Positions 42,410-50,900 of a DNA stretch of 64,000 nucleotides are shown in pieces. The DNA is from Cereibacter_A azotoformans (GTDB lineage: Bacteria; Pseudomonadota; Alphaproteobacteria; Rhodobacterales; Rhodobacteraceae): the NCBI RefSeq assembly GCF_003050905.1, contig NZ_QAOT01000021.1; one strand, given 5' to 3'. Position 1 is the first letter of the stretch; each line of letters begins with the position of its first letter. The position numbers and the translations under genes were made by a program. The notes below the pieces were generated by a model. That model saw nothing but the letters and a program-made list of their open reading frames with translations, ran no database searches and was not told where the DNA came from.

Positions 42410-43909
42410 TCAGTCCATCGCCTTGAAGTTGAAGGCCGAGCCTTCCTTGATCCCGCTCGGCCAGCGCGAGGTGATGGTCTTGGTGCGGGTGTAGAAGCGG
42501 AAGGCGTCCGGCCCGTGCTGGTTCAGGTCGCCGAAGGCCGATTTCTTCCAGCCGCCAAAGGTGTGATAGGCCAGCGGCACCGGGATCGGCACGTTGATCC
42601 CGATCATCCCCACATTCACCCGGTTGGCGAAGTCGCGCGCCGCGTCGCCGTCGCGCGTGAAGATCGCCGTGCCGTTGCCGTACTCGTGGTGCATCGCAAG
42701 GCTCAACGCCTCTTCGTAGGAGGCCGCGCGGACGGTCGAAAGCACCGGGCCGAAGATCTCCTTGCGGTAGATGTCCATCTCGGGCGTGACGTGGTCGAAG
42801 AGATGCGGGCCGACGAAGAAGCCGCTCTCGTAGCCCTGGAGCGCGAAGTTGCGCCCGTCCACCACCAGCTTCGCGCCCTGCTCGATGCCCGAGTTCACGA
42901 GGCGCAGAATGTTCTCCTTCGCCGCCGCGGTGACCACCGGGCCGTAGTCCACGTCGTTGCCGCCCGTATAGGGGCCGACCTTCAGCTTCTCGATCCGCGG
43001 GATCAGCCGCTCGATCAGCGCGTCGGCGGTGTCGTCGCCCACCGGCACCGCGACCGAGATCGCCATGCAGCGTTCGCCGGCCGCGCCATAGCCCGCGCCC
43101 ACCAGCGCATCGGCCGCCTGATCCAGGTCGGCGTCCGGCATGATGATCATGTGGTTCTTGGCGCCGCCGAAGCACTGCACGCGCTTGCCGTTCGCGCAGC
43201 CGCGGGAATAGATGTATTCCGCAATCGGGGTCGAGCCGACGAAGCCCACGGCGGCGATCGTGGGATTGTCGAGGATGGCGTCCACCGCCTCCTTGTCGCC
43301 GTTCACCACCTGCAGGACGCCGTCGGGCAGGCCGGCCTCCTGGAAGATCTCGGCCAGCATCAGGGGAACCGAGGGGTCGCGCTCGGAGGGCTTCAGGATG
43401 AAGGCGTTGCCCGCGGCCAGCGCCGGGCCCATCTTCCAGAGCGGGATCATGGCCGGGAAGTTGAACGGCGTGATGCCCGCGGCCACGCCCAGCGGCTGGC
43501 GCATCGAATACATGTCGATGCCGGGGCCCGCGCTGTCGGTGAACTCGCCCTTCAGAAGGTGCGGCGCGCCGATGCAGAACTCGATCACCTCAAGCCCGCG
43601 CTGCACGTCGCCCTTGGCGTCGGGCAGGGTCTTGCCGTGCTCGCGGCTCAGCGCCTCGGCCAGCTTGTCCATGTCGCGGTTCAGAAGGCGCACCACCTCC
43701 ATCATCACGCGGGCGCGGCGCTGCGGATTGGTGGCGCCCCATTTCACCTGCGCCTCGGCGGCCGAGGCCACGGCGGCGTCCAGCTCGGCCTTCGAGGCGA
43801 GCGGCACCCGGGCCTGCACCTCGCCGGTGGCGGGGTTGAAGACATCGGCAAAGCGGCCCGAGCTGCCCTTGACGTGCTTGCCGTCGATCCAGTGGCTCAG
43901 TTCTACCAT
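42410..43909 (-). CDS. mmsA: methylmalonate-semialdehyde dehydrogenase (CoA-acylating)
   Basis: A 499-residue aldehyde dehydrogenase that converts methylmalonate semialdehyde to propionyl-CoA at the end of valine catabolism. ITPFNFPAMIPLW (147-159), GGAKNHMIIMPDAD (248-261) and the catalytic C281 in GAAGERCMAIS are diagnostic of MmsA. It uses the product of the mmsB at 12.2 kb. A LysR-type gene is divergent 102 bp away with inverted-repeat half-sites between them. Confidence 0.95.
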   Translation of the reverse strand: MVELSHWIDGKHVKGSSGRFADVFNPATGEVQARVPLASKAELDAAVASAAEAQVKWGATNPQRRARVMMEVVRLLNRDMDKLAEALSREHGKTLPDAKGDVQRGLEVIEFCIGAPHLLKGEFTDSAGPGIDMYSMRQPLGVAAGITPFNFPAMIPLWKMGPALAAGNAFILKPSERDPSVPLMLAEIFQEAGLPDGVLQVVNGDKEAVDAILDNPTIAAVGFVGSTPIAEYIYSRGCANGKRVQCFGGAKNHMIIMPDADLDQAADALVGAGYGAAGERCMAISVAVPVGDDTADALIERLIPRIEKLKVGPYTGGNDVDYGPVVTAAAKENILRLVNSGIEQGAKLVVDGRNFALQGYESGFFVGPHLFDHVTPEMDIYRKEIFGPVLSTVRAASYEEALSLAMHHEYGNGTAIFTRDGDAARDFANRVNVGMIGINVPIPVPLAYHTFGGWKKSAFGDLNQHGPDAFRFYTRTKTITSRWPSGIKEGSAFNFKAMD

Positions 43910-43950
43910 GGAATCCTCCCTTGGTTGGGCGGCAGGATAGCTTGCAATTC

Positions 43951-43987
43951 CCGGTGAGAAAGCGGCAAGACTTCAAAAGCGTCTTGC
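43951..43987. promoter_or_regulatory. inverted-repeat half-sites between mmsA and the LysR gene
   Basis: GCAAGAC (43965-43971) and GTCTTGC (43981-43987) are perfect inverted repeats 9 bp apart. A further CTTGC (43951-43955) faces the first GCAAG with 9 bp between. Spaced half-sites between divergent genes are typical for a LysR regulator controlling its neighbour. Confidence 0.6.
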
Positions 43988-44011
43988 AGAAATGCCCGAA
44001 CGGAGGCCGCT

Positions 44012-44905
44012 TTGGACTGGGACGACCTGCGCATCTTCCTTGCCGTGGCGCGCGTCGAGAGCCTGTCGGGGGCGGGTCGCGGCCTGAGGCTGGATCCGGC
44101 GACGGTGGGCCGCCGCGTGGCGCGGCTCGAGGAGGCGCTGGGGGCGCCGCTCTTCGCCAAGAGCCCGCAGGGCTACGCGCTGACCGAGGCGGGGCAGCGC
44201 CTGCTGGCCCATGCCGAGCGGGCCGAGCAGGCGGTGACCGAGGCGGCCGAGGATCTTCAGGGCGCCGCAGGGCTCTCGGGGCAGATCCGCATCGGGGCGC
44301 CGGATGGCTGCGCGAACTACCTGCTGCCGCAGGTGCTGGCTGCGATCTGCGACGGGAACCCCGGGCTCGAGGTGCAGATCGTGGCCCTTCCGCGGGTCTT
44401 CAACCTCTCGAAGCGCGAAGCCGACATGGCGATCGGGGTGAGCCGGCCCGAGGCCGGGCGGCTGCGGGTGCAGAAGCTGGCCGACTACCATCTGCATCTG
44501 GCGGCCAGCCGGGACTATCTGGCGCGCCACCCGCCGATCGCCACGCTCGAGGATCTCGTGGCGCACCGGATGGTGGGCTACATCCCCGACATGATCTTCG
44601 ACAAGGAGCTGGATTACCTGACGGGGCTCGGCTCGGGGGCGGTGCCCTTCGCCTCGAACTCGGTGTCGGTGCAGCTCAACTGGCTCCGGGCCGGGGCCGG
44701 GGTGGGGATCGTGCATGATTTCGCCATGCCTTCGGCCCCCGAACTGGTGAAGATCCTGCCGGAGGCGCTCAGCCTCCGCCGCAGCTTCTGGCTCATCCGG
44801 CATCAGGACGATGCCCGGCTCGAGCGGCTGAACAGGTTCGCCGACGCGCTGGCGCAGGGGCTGAAGCGGGAAGTCCTACGACTGGAGGACATGACTCGCC
44901 CGTAA
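44012..44905 (+). CDS. LysR-family transcriptional regulator, candidate regulator of mmsA
   Basis: A 297-residue LysR regulator. The N-terminal winged helix-turn-helix (1-60) includes FLAVARVESLSGAGRGL and PATVGRRVARLEEALGAPLF; the rest is a periplasmic-binding-protein-like effector domain (about 88-290). A TTG start follows CGGAGG with 5-bp spacing. Divergence from mmsA suggests that it senses a valine-pathway intermediate; the ligand is inferred from position only. Confidence 0.88.
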   Translation: MDWDDLRIFLAVARVESLSGAGRGLRLDPATVGRRVARLEEALGAPLFAKSPQGYALTEAGQRLLAHAERAEQAVTEAAEDLQGAAGLSGQIRIGAPDGCANYLLPQVLAAICDGNPGLEVQIVALPRVFNLSKREADMAIGVSRPEAGRLRVQKLADYHLHLAASRDYLARHPPIATLEDLVAHRMVGYIPDMIFDKELDYLTGLGSGAVPFASNSVSVQLNWLRAGAGVGIVHDFAMPSAPELVKILPEALSLRRSFWLIRHQDDARLERLNRFADALAQGLKREVLRLEDMTRP

Positions 44906-44955
44906 ATTGCGTTAGACTGATTCTCGGATGGAGAATTCGGGAGGAGGCCCGCAAG

Positions 44956-45390
44956 ATGCTCGTTCAGCAGATACTGAAGACCAAGTCCGATGATGGTGTG
45001 GTGACGGTGCCGCCGGGGTCGAGCGTCGCGCAGGCGGCCGAGGTGCTGTCTTCGCGCCGGATCGGCGCGGTCGTGGTGTCGCGCGACGGCAAGCGGCCGG
45101 ACGGGATGCTCTCCGAGCGCGACATCGTGCGCGAGCTGGGGCGGCGCGGGCCCGGCTGCCTCTCGGACACGGTCGAATCGATCATGACCTCGAAGATCGT
45201 GACCTGCGCCTGTTCGGACGAGGCGGACGGGATCATGCAGATCATGACCGAGGGCCGCTTCCGCCACCTGCCGGTGATGGCCGAGGGCGAGATGGTCGGG
45301 CTGATCTCGATCGGAGACGTCGTGAAGGCGCGCCTGTCGGAGCTGTCGATGGAGAAGGATGCGCTGGAAGGGATGATCAAGGGATTCTGA
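44956..45390 (+). CDS. CBS-domain pair protein
   Basis: A 144-residue protein made of two CBS domains: residues 7-65 (VTVPPGSSVAQAAEVL, IGAVVVSRDG, GMLSERDIV) and 75-135 (IMTSKIVTCACSDEADGIMQIM in parts, HLPVMAEGEMVGLISIGDVV). Such proteins bind adenosyl nucleotides and modulate partners. GGGAGGAGG precedes the ATG. Single gene. Confidence 0.9.
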   Translation: MLVQQILKTKSDDGVVTVPPGSSVAQAAEVLSSRRIGAVVVSRDGKRPDGMLSERDIVRELGRRGPGCLSDTVESIMTSKIVTCACSDEADGIMQIMTEGRFRHLPVMAEGEMVGLISIGDVVKARLSELSMEKDALEGMIKGF

Positions 45391-45459
45391 CGCGGCGTTT
45401 CGGGCTTGCATCCCGCTTCGCGATGCGTTTGCGTGCCTTCCGACCAAGTGGGAGGCATC

Positions 45460-45948
45460 ATGCGCATCGGTCTATATCCCGGCACCTTCGATCCGCTGAC
45501 GCTCGGCCATCTCGACATCATCCAGCGGGCCATGGCGCTGGTGGACCGTCTGGTGATCGGCGTCGCCATCAACCGGGACAAGGGGCCGCTGTTCTCGCTC
45601 GAAGAGCGCGTGCGCATGGTCGAGAGCGAGTGCCGCGCCATCGCCGCCAACGGTGGCGAGATCGTGGTGCATCCGTTCGAGAATCTGCTGATCGACTGCG
45701 CCCGCGACGTGGGGGCCTCGGTGATCCTGCGCGGACTGCGCGCGGTGGCCGATTTCGAATACGAGTTCCAGATGGTCGGCATGAACCGGGCGCTCGATGC
45801 GGGCATCGAGACCGTGTTCCTGATGGCCGACGCCCGCCGTCAGGCCATTGCCTCGAAGCTGGTCAAGGAGATCGCCCGGCTCGGCGGGGATGTGTCGAGT
45901 TTCGTCACGCCCGATGTGGGCGCGGCGCTGATGGCCAAGTATCGCTGA
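45460..45948 (+). CDS. coaD: phosphopantetheine adenylyltransferase
   Basis: A 162-residue nucleotidyltransferase for the fourth step of coenzyme A synthesis. YPGTFDPLTLGHLDII contains the TxGH-type nucleotide motif, and ILRGLRAVADFEYEFQM and VSSFVTPDV are signatures. GGGAGG lies 5 bp before the ATG, and the frame open upstream is not used. Normal length. Confidence 0.96.
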   Translation: MRIGLYPGTFDPLTLGHLDIIQRAMALVDRLVIGVAINRDKGPLFSLEERVRMVESECRAIAANGGEIVVHPFENLLIDCARDVGASVILRGLRAVADFEYEFQMVGMNRALDAGIETVFLMADARRQAIASKLVKEIARLGGDVSSFVTPDVGAALMAKYR

Positions 45949-46033
45949 AATCGGCGGGCCCGGCGGCCCGGCCGCCGGAGGGGCTGGCGGATGCACAGCC
46001 CGCATCGCGGCGGATGGACGGCCGTATCCTGCG

Positions 46034-46189
46034 TCAGCCCCAGACGGCGCGCCGGGCAAAGGCGTCCACGTCGTAGATGTCGAGGTCGAGCCGGGTGTCG
46101 ATCGGCAGGCGGGCCAGTTCGGCGCGGGTGCGCCGATAGCGGGCATGGTCGCGCAGCGCGGCGAAAATCGGTTGGATCAGGGTTTTCAT
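46034..46189 (-). CDS. DUF1127-like small protein
   Basis: A 51-residue basic protein: MKTLIQPIFAALRDH, then RYRRTRAELARLPIDT, then LDLDIYDVDAFARRAVWG. The Arg-rich helix followed by a short Leu/Ile/Asp motif matches DUF1127 (YjiS-like) small proteins, which in Rhodobacter are linked to stress responses and RNA turnover. AAGGA lies 9 bp before this ATG; an in-frame ATG two codons earlier is possible. It was found by direct translation. Confidence 0.65.
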   Translation of the reverse strand: MKTLIQPIFAALRDHARYRRTRAELARLPIDTRLDLDIYDVDAFARRAVWG

Positions 46190-46428
46190 TGTCATGTGTC
46201 CTTCGAGAGTTCCTTTCCTCCTCGCGCTCTAATTGGCGTCGAATGTTGGCGCTAACAACGGCCGTTATCGCCGTGCTGCCATGCAGCATGCGCAAGGCGC
46301 GAAACCGACGCCGCCGGGAGGCGCATCCGCGCACGCTCTCGTGATCGCGCGCGGAAGCATCAAAGGGCGTCTCTGGCTGGCATGTTTCTTGCCGCTCCTG
46401 CCGCAGATGGTGGGACCAGAGGGCCGGC

Positions 46429-47190
46429 ATGGACATCGCAGCAATCATCGGACTGATCGGGGCCGTCGTCATGGTCGTGGGCTCGATGATCTATGCGGGC
46501 GGCGTAACGCCCTTCGTGGACATTCCGTCCTTCTTCATCGTGGTGGTGGGCACGGCCTTCATCGTCCTCGCCATGAAGCCGTTTCCGGTCTTTCTCGGTC
46601 ATTTCAAGGCGATGTCGAAGGTGTTCAAGCCGACGCGCTTCGACACGAACGAGGTGATCTCGATCATGGTCGAACTGTCCAACACCGCGCGCAAGGACGG
46701 GATCATGGCGCTCGAGGGCAAGGCGGTGCCCGATCCCTTCTTCGAGAAGGGCCTGCAGCTTCTGGTGGACGGCACGGACGAGGCCAAGCTCGTCAAGCAG
46801 CTCAAGTACGAGATCAAGGCGATGAAGGTCCGGCACGAGGCCTATCAGGGCGCGGTCAAGGCCTGGATCGACATCGGCCCCGCGATGGGGATGGTGGGGA
46901 CGCTGATCGGGCTCGTGCTGATGCTGGGCAACATGACCGACCCGAAGTCCATCGGCCCCGCCATGGCCGTCGCGCTGCTGACGACGCTTTACGGCGCGCT
47001 GATGGCCAATGTGATCTTCGCGCCGATCCTCAACAAGCTCGAGGGCTACTCGGCCGATGAGGTGACCTACCGCGAGCTGGTGATCGAGGGGCTGCGCGGG
47101 ATCGCGCGCGGCGAGTCCGCGCGGGTGATCGAGGATCAGATGGTCTGCGCCCTCGACCGCAAGCAGCAGCTGAAGCGCAAGGCCGCCTGA
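46429..47190 (+). CDS. motA: flagellar motor stator protein MotA (PomA-like)
   Basis: A 253-residue proton- or sodium-channel stator subunit with four membrane helices (about 3-22, 33-50, 148-170, 183-203). AWIDIGPAMGMVGTLIGLV and SIGPAMAVALLTTLYGALMAN contain the two conserved prolines, and the cytoplasmic loop has charged RKDGIMALEG. The next gene, 7 bp on, is motB-like. Length and sequence are closer to the PomA type than to E. coli MotA (295 residues). Confidence 0.9.
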   Translation: MDIAAIIGLIGAVVMVVGSMIYAGGVTPFVDIPSFFIVVVGTAFIVLAMKPFPVFLGHFKAMSKVFKPTRFDTNEVISIMVELSNTARKDGIMALEGKAVPDPFFEKGLQLLVDGTDEAKLVKQLKYEIKAMKVRHEAYQGAVKAWIDIGPAMGMVGTLIGLVLMLGNMTDPKSIGPAMAVALLTTLYGALMANVIFAPILNKLEGYSADEVTYRELVIEGLRGIARGESARVIEDQMVCALDRKQQLKRKAA

Positions 47191-47197
47191 GGACGTC

Positions 47198-48301
47198 ATG
47201 GCAGCCAAACCCAAGGTCGTCCGATTTCAGCCTCCGGTTCCCGACGATGACGAGGACGGCGACGAATGCCCGAAATGCCCGCCTCCGGGGGCGCCGGCCT
47301 GGCTTGCGACCTTCGCCGACATCGCGACGAACCTCATGGCCTTCTTCGTGCTGATCCTGGGATTTGCCAAGTTCGACGAGCCCTCCTTCAGCAAGATGGC
47401 GGGGGCGATGCGCGAGACCTTCGGCTTCCACTCGATCCGCGACGCGACCTCGGGCAACACGGTGATCGAGCTGGGTATGCCGCCGGCGGACCCTGACGGG
47501 CTGCATCCCGACGAACGGTCGGACATGGGCGGCAGCGAAGAGCCGGGGGGCGATGCGCCCGAGCGGGTGGCCGAGGCGCTGCGCGAGGCGCTCGAGCAGG
47601 GCGAGCTGCAGGTCCGGTCGGAAGATGGTTCGGTCGTGATCGAACTGCCGGGCAAGCAGGCGGCGCAGGCGCTCGCGCAGGCGCTGGCCGAGGCCGCGGG
47701 TGTCGGAACCGGCCCCTTGCCCGAGCCGCAGACCACGGCCCAGCCGCGGCCGGAGCCTCAGGCGGGCCCTGCCGGTCCGGGAGAGGGCACAGGCGCGCCG
47801 GCCGGTCCGCCGATGGGCGGAGAGGACGGGGCGGCGCTGCGCAAGTCGGTGCGGGCCGAGCTGGACACGCTGCGGCTGCGCAATGCGCTTGACCGCGAGG
47901 TGGCCGAGGGGCTGGTGAAGGTCGAGCAGATGGATGGCAAGGTCTTCGTCAGCCTCGGCGCGGGCGGCTCCTTCACCTCGGGCTCCGACGTGCTGTCCGA
48001 GGACGCGCGGGCGGTCATGTCGAGGATCGCCGAGGCGACGCAGCATCCCGAGCGGACGATCACCGTCACCGGGCACACCGACAACGTGCCGGTCGCGGGC
48101 GGCGCCTTCCGGGACAACATCGCGCTCGCGGCGGGCCGGGCGGCGAGCGTGGTGCGCGAGCTGGTGGCCACGGGCGGGGTCGATCCCGGCCGCATCACGG
48201 CCGTGAGCCGGGGCGAGTTCGATCCGGTCGCGGACAATGCGACAGAGGCCGGCCGCACCCAGAATCGCCGGATCGAGATCGAGATCACCTATGACGACTA
48301 G
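47198..48301 (+). CDS. motB: flagellar motor stator protein MotB (PomB-like, OmpA domain)
   Basis: A 367-residue protein with one membrane helix (about 36-58) bearing the ion-binding Asp41 in TFADIATNLMAFFVLIL. A long linker (about 100-215) is rich in Glu, Gln, Gly and Pro. The C-terminal OmpA/MotB peptidoglycan-binding domain (about 240-366) shows TVTGHTDNVPVAGG and GRTQNRRIEIEI. The N-terminus has an unusual acidic/Cys stretch (DDDEDGDECPKCPP). It anchors MotA to the cell wall. Confidence 0.9.
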   Translation: MAAKPKVVRFQPPVPDDDEDGDECPKCPPPGAPAWLATFADIATNLMAFFVLILGFAKFDEPSFSKMAGAMRETFGFHSIRDATSGNTVIELGMPPADPDGLHPDERSDMGGSEEPGGDAPERVAEALREALEQGELQVRSEDGSVVIELPGKQAAQALAQALAEAAGVGTGPLPEPQTTAQPRPEPQAGPAGPGEGTGAPAGPPMGGEDGAALRKSVRAELDTLRLRNALDREVAEGLVKVEQMDGKVFVSLGAGGSFTSGSDVLSEDARAVMSRIAEATQHPERTITVTGHTDNVPVAGGAFRDNIALAAGRAASVVRELVATGGVDPGRITAVSRGEFDPVADNATEAGRTQNRRIEIEITYDD

Positions 48302-48320
48302 CGTGGGATGAAAGTGACTT

Positions 48321-48354
48321 GCCCGAGGCACAGGCGCGGCGCCGGGCCTCGGGC
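48321..48354 (+). terminator. hairpin downstream of motB
   Basis: GCCCGAGGC (48321-48329) and GCCTCGGGC (48346-48354) form a perfect 9-bp stem with a 16-base GC-rich loop. Only a weak T content (GGTGTTTA) follows. Confidence 0.5.
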
Positions 48355-48505
48355 ACGGTGTTTAGGAACGGCCAGGCCCGAAGCGGCGCCGTAAGGGCGC
48401 CCGCAGAAGCGCACCAGGCCCAACATGTTCAATCCGCCGGATGTGACGCTTGCCGCAATGCCGTGCCTTCGGGTAACCATACGCCGTTTGACATAGGATG
48501 GGCCC

Positions 48506-48913
48506 GTGCCTCCCGATCTGAGAACCGGCATACTGACGCTGTGGGTTGCGACAGCGGCGACGGCGGGCGGGCAGGCCAGCCTCTCCTGCGAGGGGCCGGC
48601 CGGCGCGGAAGACATGGTCGAACAGCTCTGCCGGACGCTGGAGGAGGTGGTTCGGGATCGCCACGGGCTCGACCCGCTGGGGGACGAGGCGGCGCCGGTC
48701 GCCCTGCACCTCCGGCTGGTCGCGTCGCGGCCGACGGCGCTCTCGGCGCAGTTGCACTGGTCCTCGGGCGACGCCGGCGGTGAAAGTCCGGTTCTCGACC
48801 TGACGGTCGAAGACAGTGATGCCATCCCCGCATCCGCCCTGCCGGGCTTCCTGAGAAGCCTTGTGGAGCTTGTGGACCCTCCGCTTCCTCCGGCTAACCG
48901 GCCAAACGAATGA
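48506..48913 (+). CDS. hypothetical secreted protein upstream of the serralysin gene
   Basis: A 135-residue protein with a weak signal peptide (1-24) and two Cys (near 28 and 42) that could pair in the periplasm. The mature part alternates helix and strand and has no recognised family. A GTG start follows AGGATGGG. It lies 19 bp upstream of the metalloprotease gene and is probably co-transcribed. Its size is similar to known serralysin inhibitors, but their sequence pattern is not visible. Confidence 0.55.
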   Translation: MPPDLRTGILTLWVATAATAGGQASLSCEGPAGAEDMVEQLCRTLEEVVRDRHGLDPLGDEAAPVALHLRLVASRPTALSAQLHWSSGDAGGESPVLDLTVEDSDAIPASALPGFLRSLVELVDPPLPPANRPNE

Positions 48914-48932
48914 CCGAAGAAGGAACCGCCCC

Positions 48933-50777
48933 ATGAACCTGTCATCCCTGTTCCCGTGGGCGGTCGGACCTGCCGATTGGCCGAAGGCCGTGGCCGCGAC
49001 CGTCTCGCGGTATCTGGTGCCCTCAGCCGATGAGGGGCCGGAGCTTCTCTGGCCAGCCGGAAAACCCGATCGGGCAGGGGACCGGGGCGGTCCTGACCTC
49101 AAGGCGGTGGCCGCGCCCGGACCCGAGGAGGACGGCCCGGAAGGCCGCTCGCACGAGGCGAGGGTTTTTGACCGGGGCCTGTTCAGCGGGCCTGCGGATG
49201 AGGCTTCCGCATCCCCAGACAGTGAGCCTGCGGCAATCTCGGTCCAGCGGGACGAGGCCTTCGCCTTCACGCTCGGTCCGTCGGCAACGTCCGGCACGTC
49301 GTTCGCGCCATCCTTCGGCTCCGTGCAGCAGATCGCGACGCAGCTCGTGAGCGGTTACTGGCAGTGGAAAGGCGCGCCGGCTCGCGCTTACGACGTGAAG
49401 CCGGGCGACACGCTCAACGTGGACTTCTCGGGCCTCACCGCCGACGGCAAGCGTCTCGCGACCCTTGCGCTGCAGAGCTGGTCGGACGTGACCGGCATCC
49501 GCTTCAACACCAACCCGGCGCGGCTGGCGACGGTCCATATCACGATGGATGATGTCGAACCCGGGGCAAGCACGTCCACGACGTACATGGGCAGCAAGAT
49601 CCTGAAATCCCATGTCAACATCGGCACGAAATGGCTCTCGGACTACGGGACCGACGTCAACAGCTATTCGCTGCAGACCTACATTCACGAACTTGGCCAC
49701 GCGCTGGGTCTGGGCCATCCGGGGAACTACAACGGCTGGGCCAACTACGGCACCGACAACCTGTTCCTCAACGACAGCTGGCAGGCCACGGTCATGTCCT
49801 ATTTCAGCCAGACCGAGAACACCACCATCAAGGCCGACCGGGCCTTCGTCGTCACGCCGATGATCGCGGACATCGTGGCGGTCCAGATGATCTACGGCAC
49901 GCCCAGCGGCCTCCGCGCGGGAAACACCACCTACGGCGACAACTCGAACGCCGGCGGCATGTATGACCGGATCGCGAGCCTGCCGGGGCGCGAGGTCGCC
50001 TGGACCATCTATGATCAGGGCGGCCGCGACATCCTCGACCTGCGGTCCGCGACGGCGGCGCAGGTGATCGACCTCCGGCCGGGCAGCGTCTCGAACGTCT
50101 ATGGCGCCGTGGGCAACCTCTCCATCGCGCAGGGAACGGTGATCGAGGTGGCGCGGGGCGGCAAGGGCAATGACGTCATCATCGGGAATTCGGCCCACAA
50201 CGACCTGAGCGGCGGGGGCGGCTCGGACACGCTGCGCGGCGGGGCGGGCAATGACATCTACCGCGTGGACGGAGGCGACCGCGTGATCGAGCTTGCGGGC
50301 AACGGCATCGACCGCGTGATCTCGAGCGCGAGCTTCCAGCTTGGCGCGCATGTCGAGAACCTGACGCTGACGGGGAACCGCGCGATCAACGGCACGGGGA
50401 ACGATCTGGCCAATGTGATCGTTGGCAATGGCGCGGCCAATGTGCTCACCGGGCGGGGAGGGGCCGACAGCTTTGTCTTCTCCACCGCCCTCGGCGGCGG
50501 CAATGTGGACCGGATCACGGATTTCAACGTGGTCGATGACACGATCCGGCTGGACGACGCGATCTTCCGGGCCCTTGCACCGGGGCGCCTCGCAGGCTCT
50601 GCCTTCAGCGCGAACGCGGCCGGCCGGGCGAAGGATGCGACCGACCGGATCATCTACGAAACCGACACCGGCTCGCTCTGGTACGACGCGGACGGCACGG
50701 GCGGCGCGGCGCCGATCCGGTTCGCCGTGCTTGCGCCGGGCCTCTCCGTCACGGCGGCGGACTTCCTCGTCATCTGA
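48933..50777 (+). CDS. serralysin-type metalloprotease with RTX repeats
   Basis: A 614-residue M10B protease. The zinc motif is HELGHALGLGHPG (H252, E253, H256, H262) with Met-turn ATVMSYFS (M288). Glycine-rich RTX nonapeptides (GGKGNDVIIGN, GGGGSDTLRGGAGNDIYRV, NVLTGRGGADSFVF) lie at about 408-530, and a serralysin-like C-terminal beta region follows. There is no Sec signal; secretion would be by a type I system acting on the C-terminus, but no T1SS genes are nearby. The N-terminal 120 residues are low-complexity and probably a propeptide. GAAGAAGGA precedes the ATG. Confidence 0.9.
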   Translation: MNLSSLFPWAVGPADWPKAVAATVSRYLVPSADEGPELLWPAGKPDRAGDRGGPDLKAVAAPGPEEDGPEGRSHEARVFDRGLFSGPADEASASPDSEPAAISVQRDEAFAFTLGPSATSGTSFAPSFGSVQQIATQLVSGYWQWKGAPARAYDVKPGDTLNVDFSGLTADGKRLATLALQSWSDVTGIRFNTNPARLATVHITMDDVEPGASTSTTYMGSKILKSHVNIGTKWLSDYGTDVNSYSLQTYIHELGHALGLGHPGNYNGWANYGTDNLFLNDSWQATVMSYFSQTENTTIKADRAFVVTPMIADIVAVQMIYGTPSGLRAGNTTYGDNSNAGGMYDRIASLPGREVAWTIYDQGGRDILDLRSATAAQVIDLRPGSVSNVYGAVGNLSIAQGTVIEVARGGKGNDVIIGNSAHNDLSGGGGSDTLRGGAGNDIYRVDGGDRVIELAGNGIDRVISSASFQLGAHVENLTLTGNRAINGTGNDLANVIVGNGAANVLTGRGGADSFVFSTALGGGNVDRITDFNVVDDTIRLDDAIFRALAPGRLAGSAFSANAAGRAKDATDRIIYETDTGSLWYDADGTGGAAPIRFAVLAPGLSVTAADFLVI

Positions 50778-50900
50778 GGGGCGAGCGATGGCTGCCTGCG
50801 GGGCGGCCGTGGCGGCAAATTGCGCCTTTCGGACGGGCGGCAGGTCGTGGCACCCATGCAGGGCCGCCCGCCGGACTGGCCACCGAGAGGAGATGAGCCG

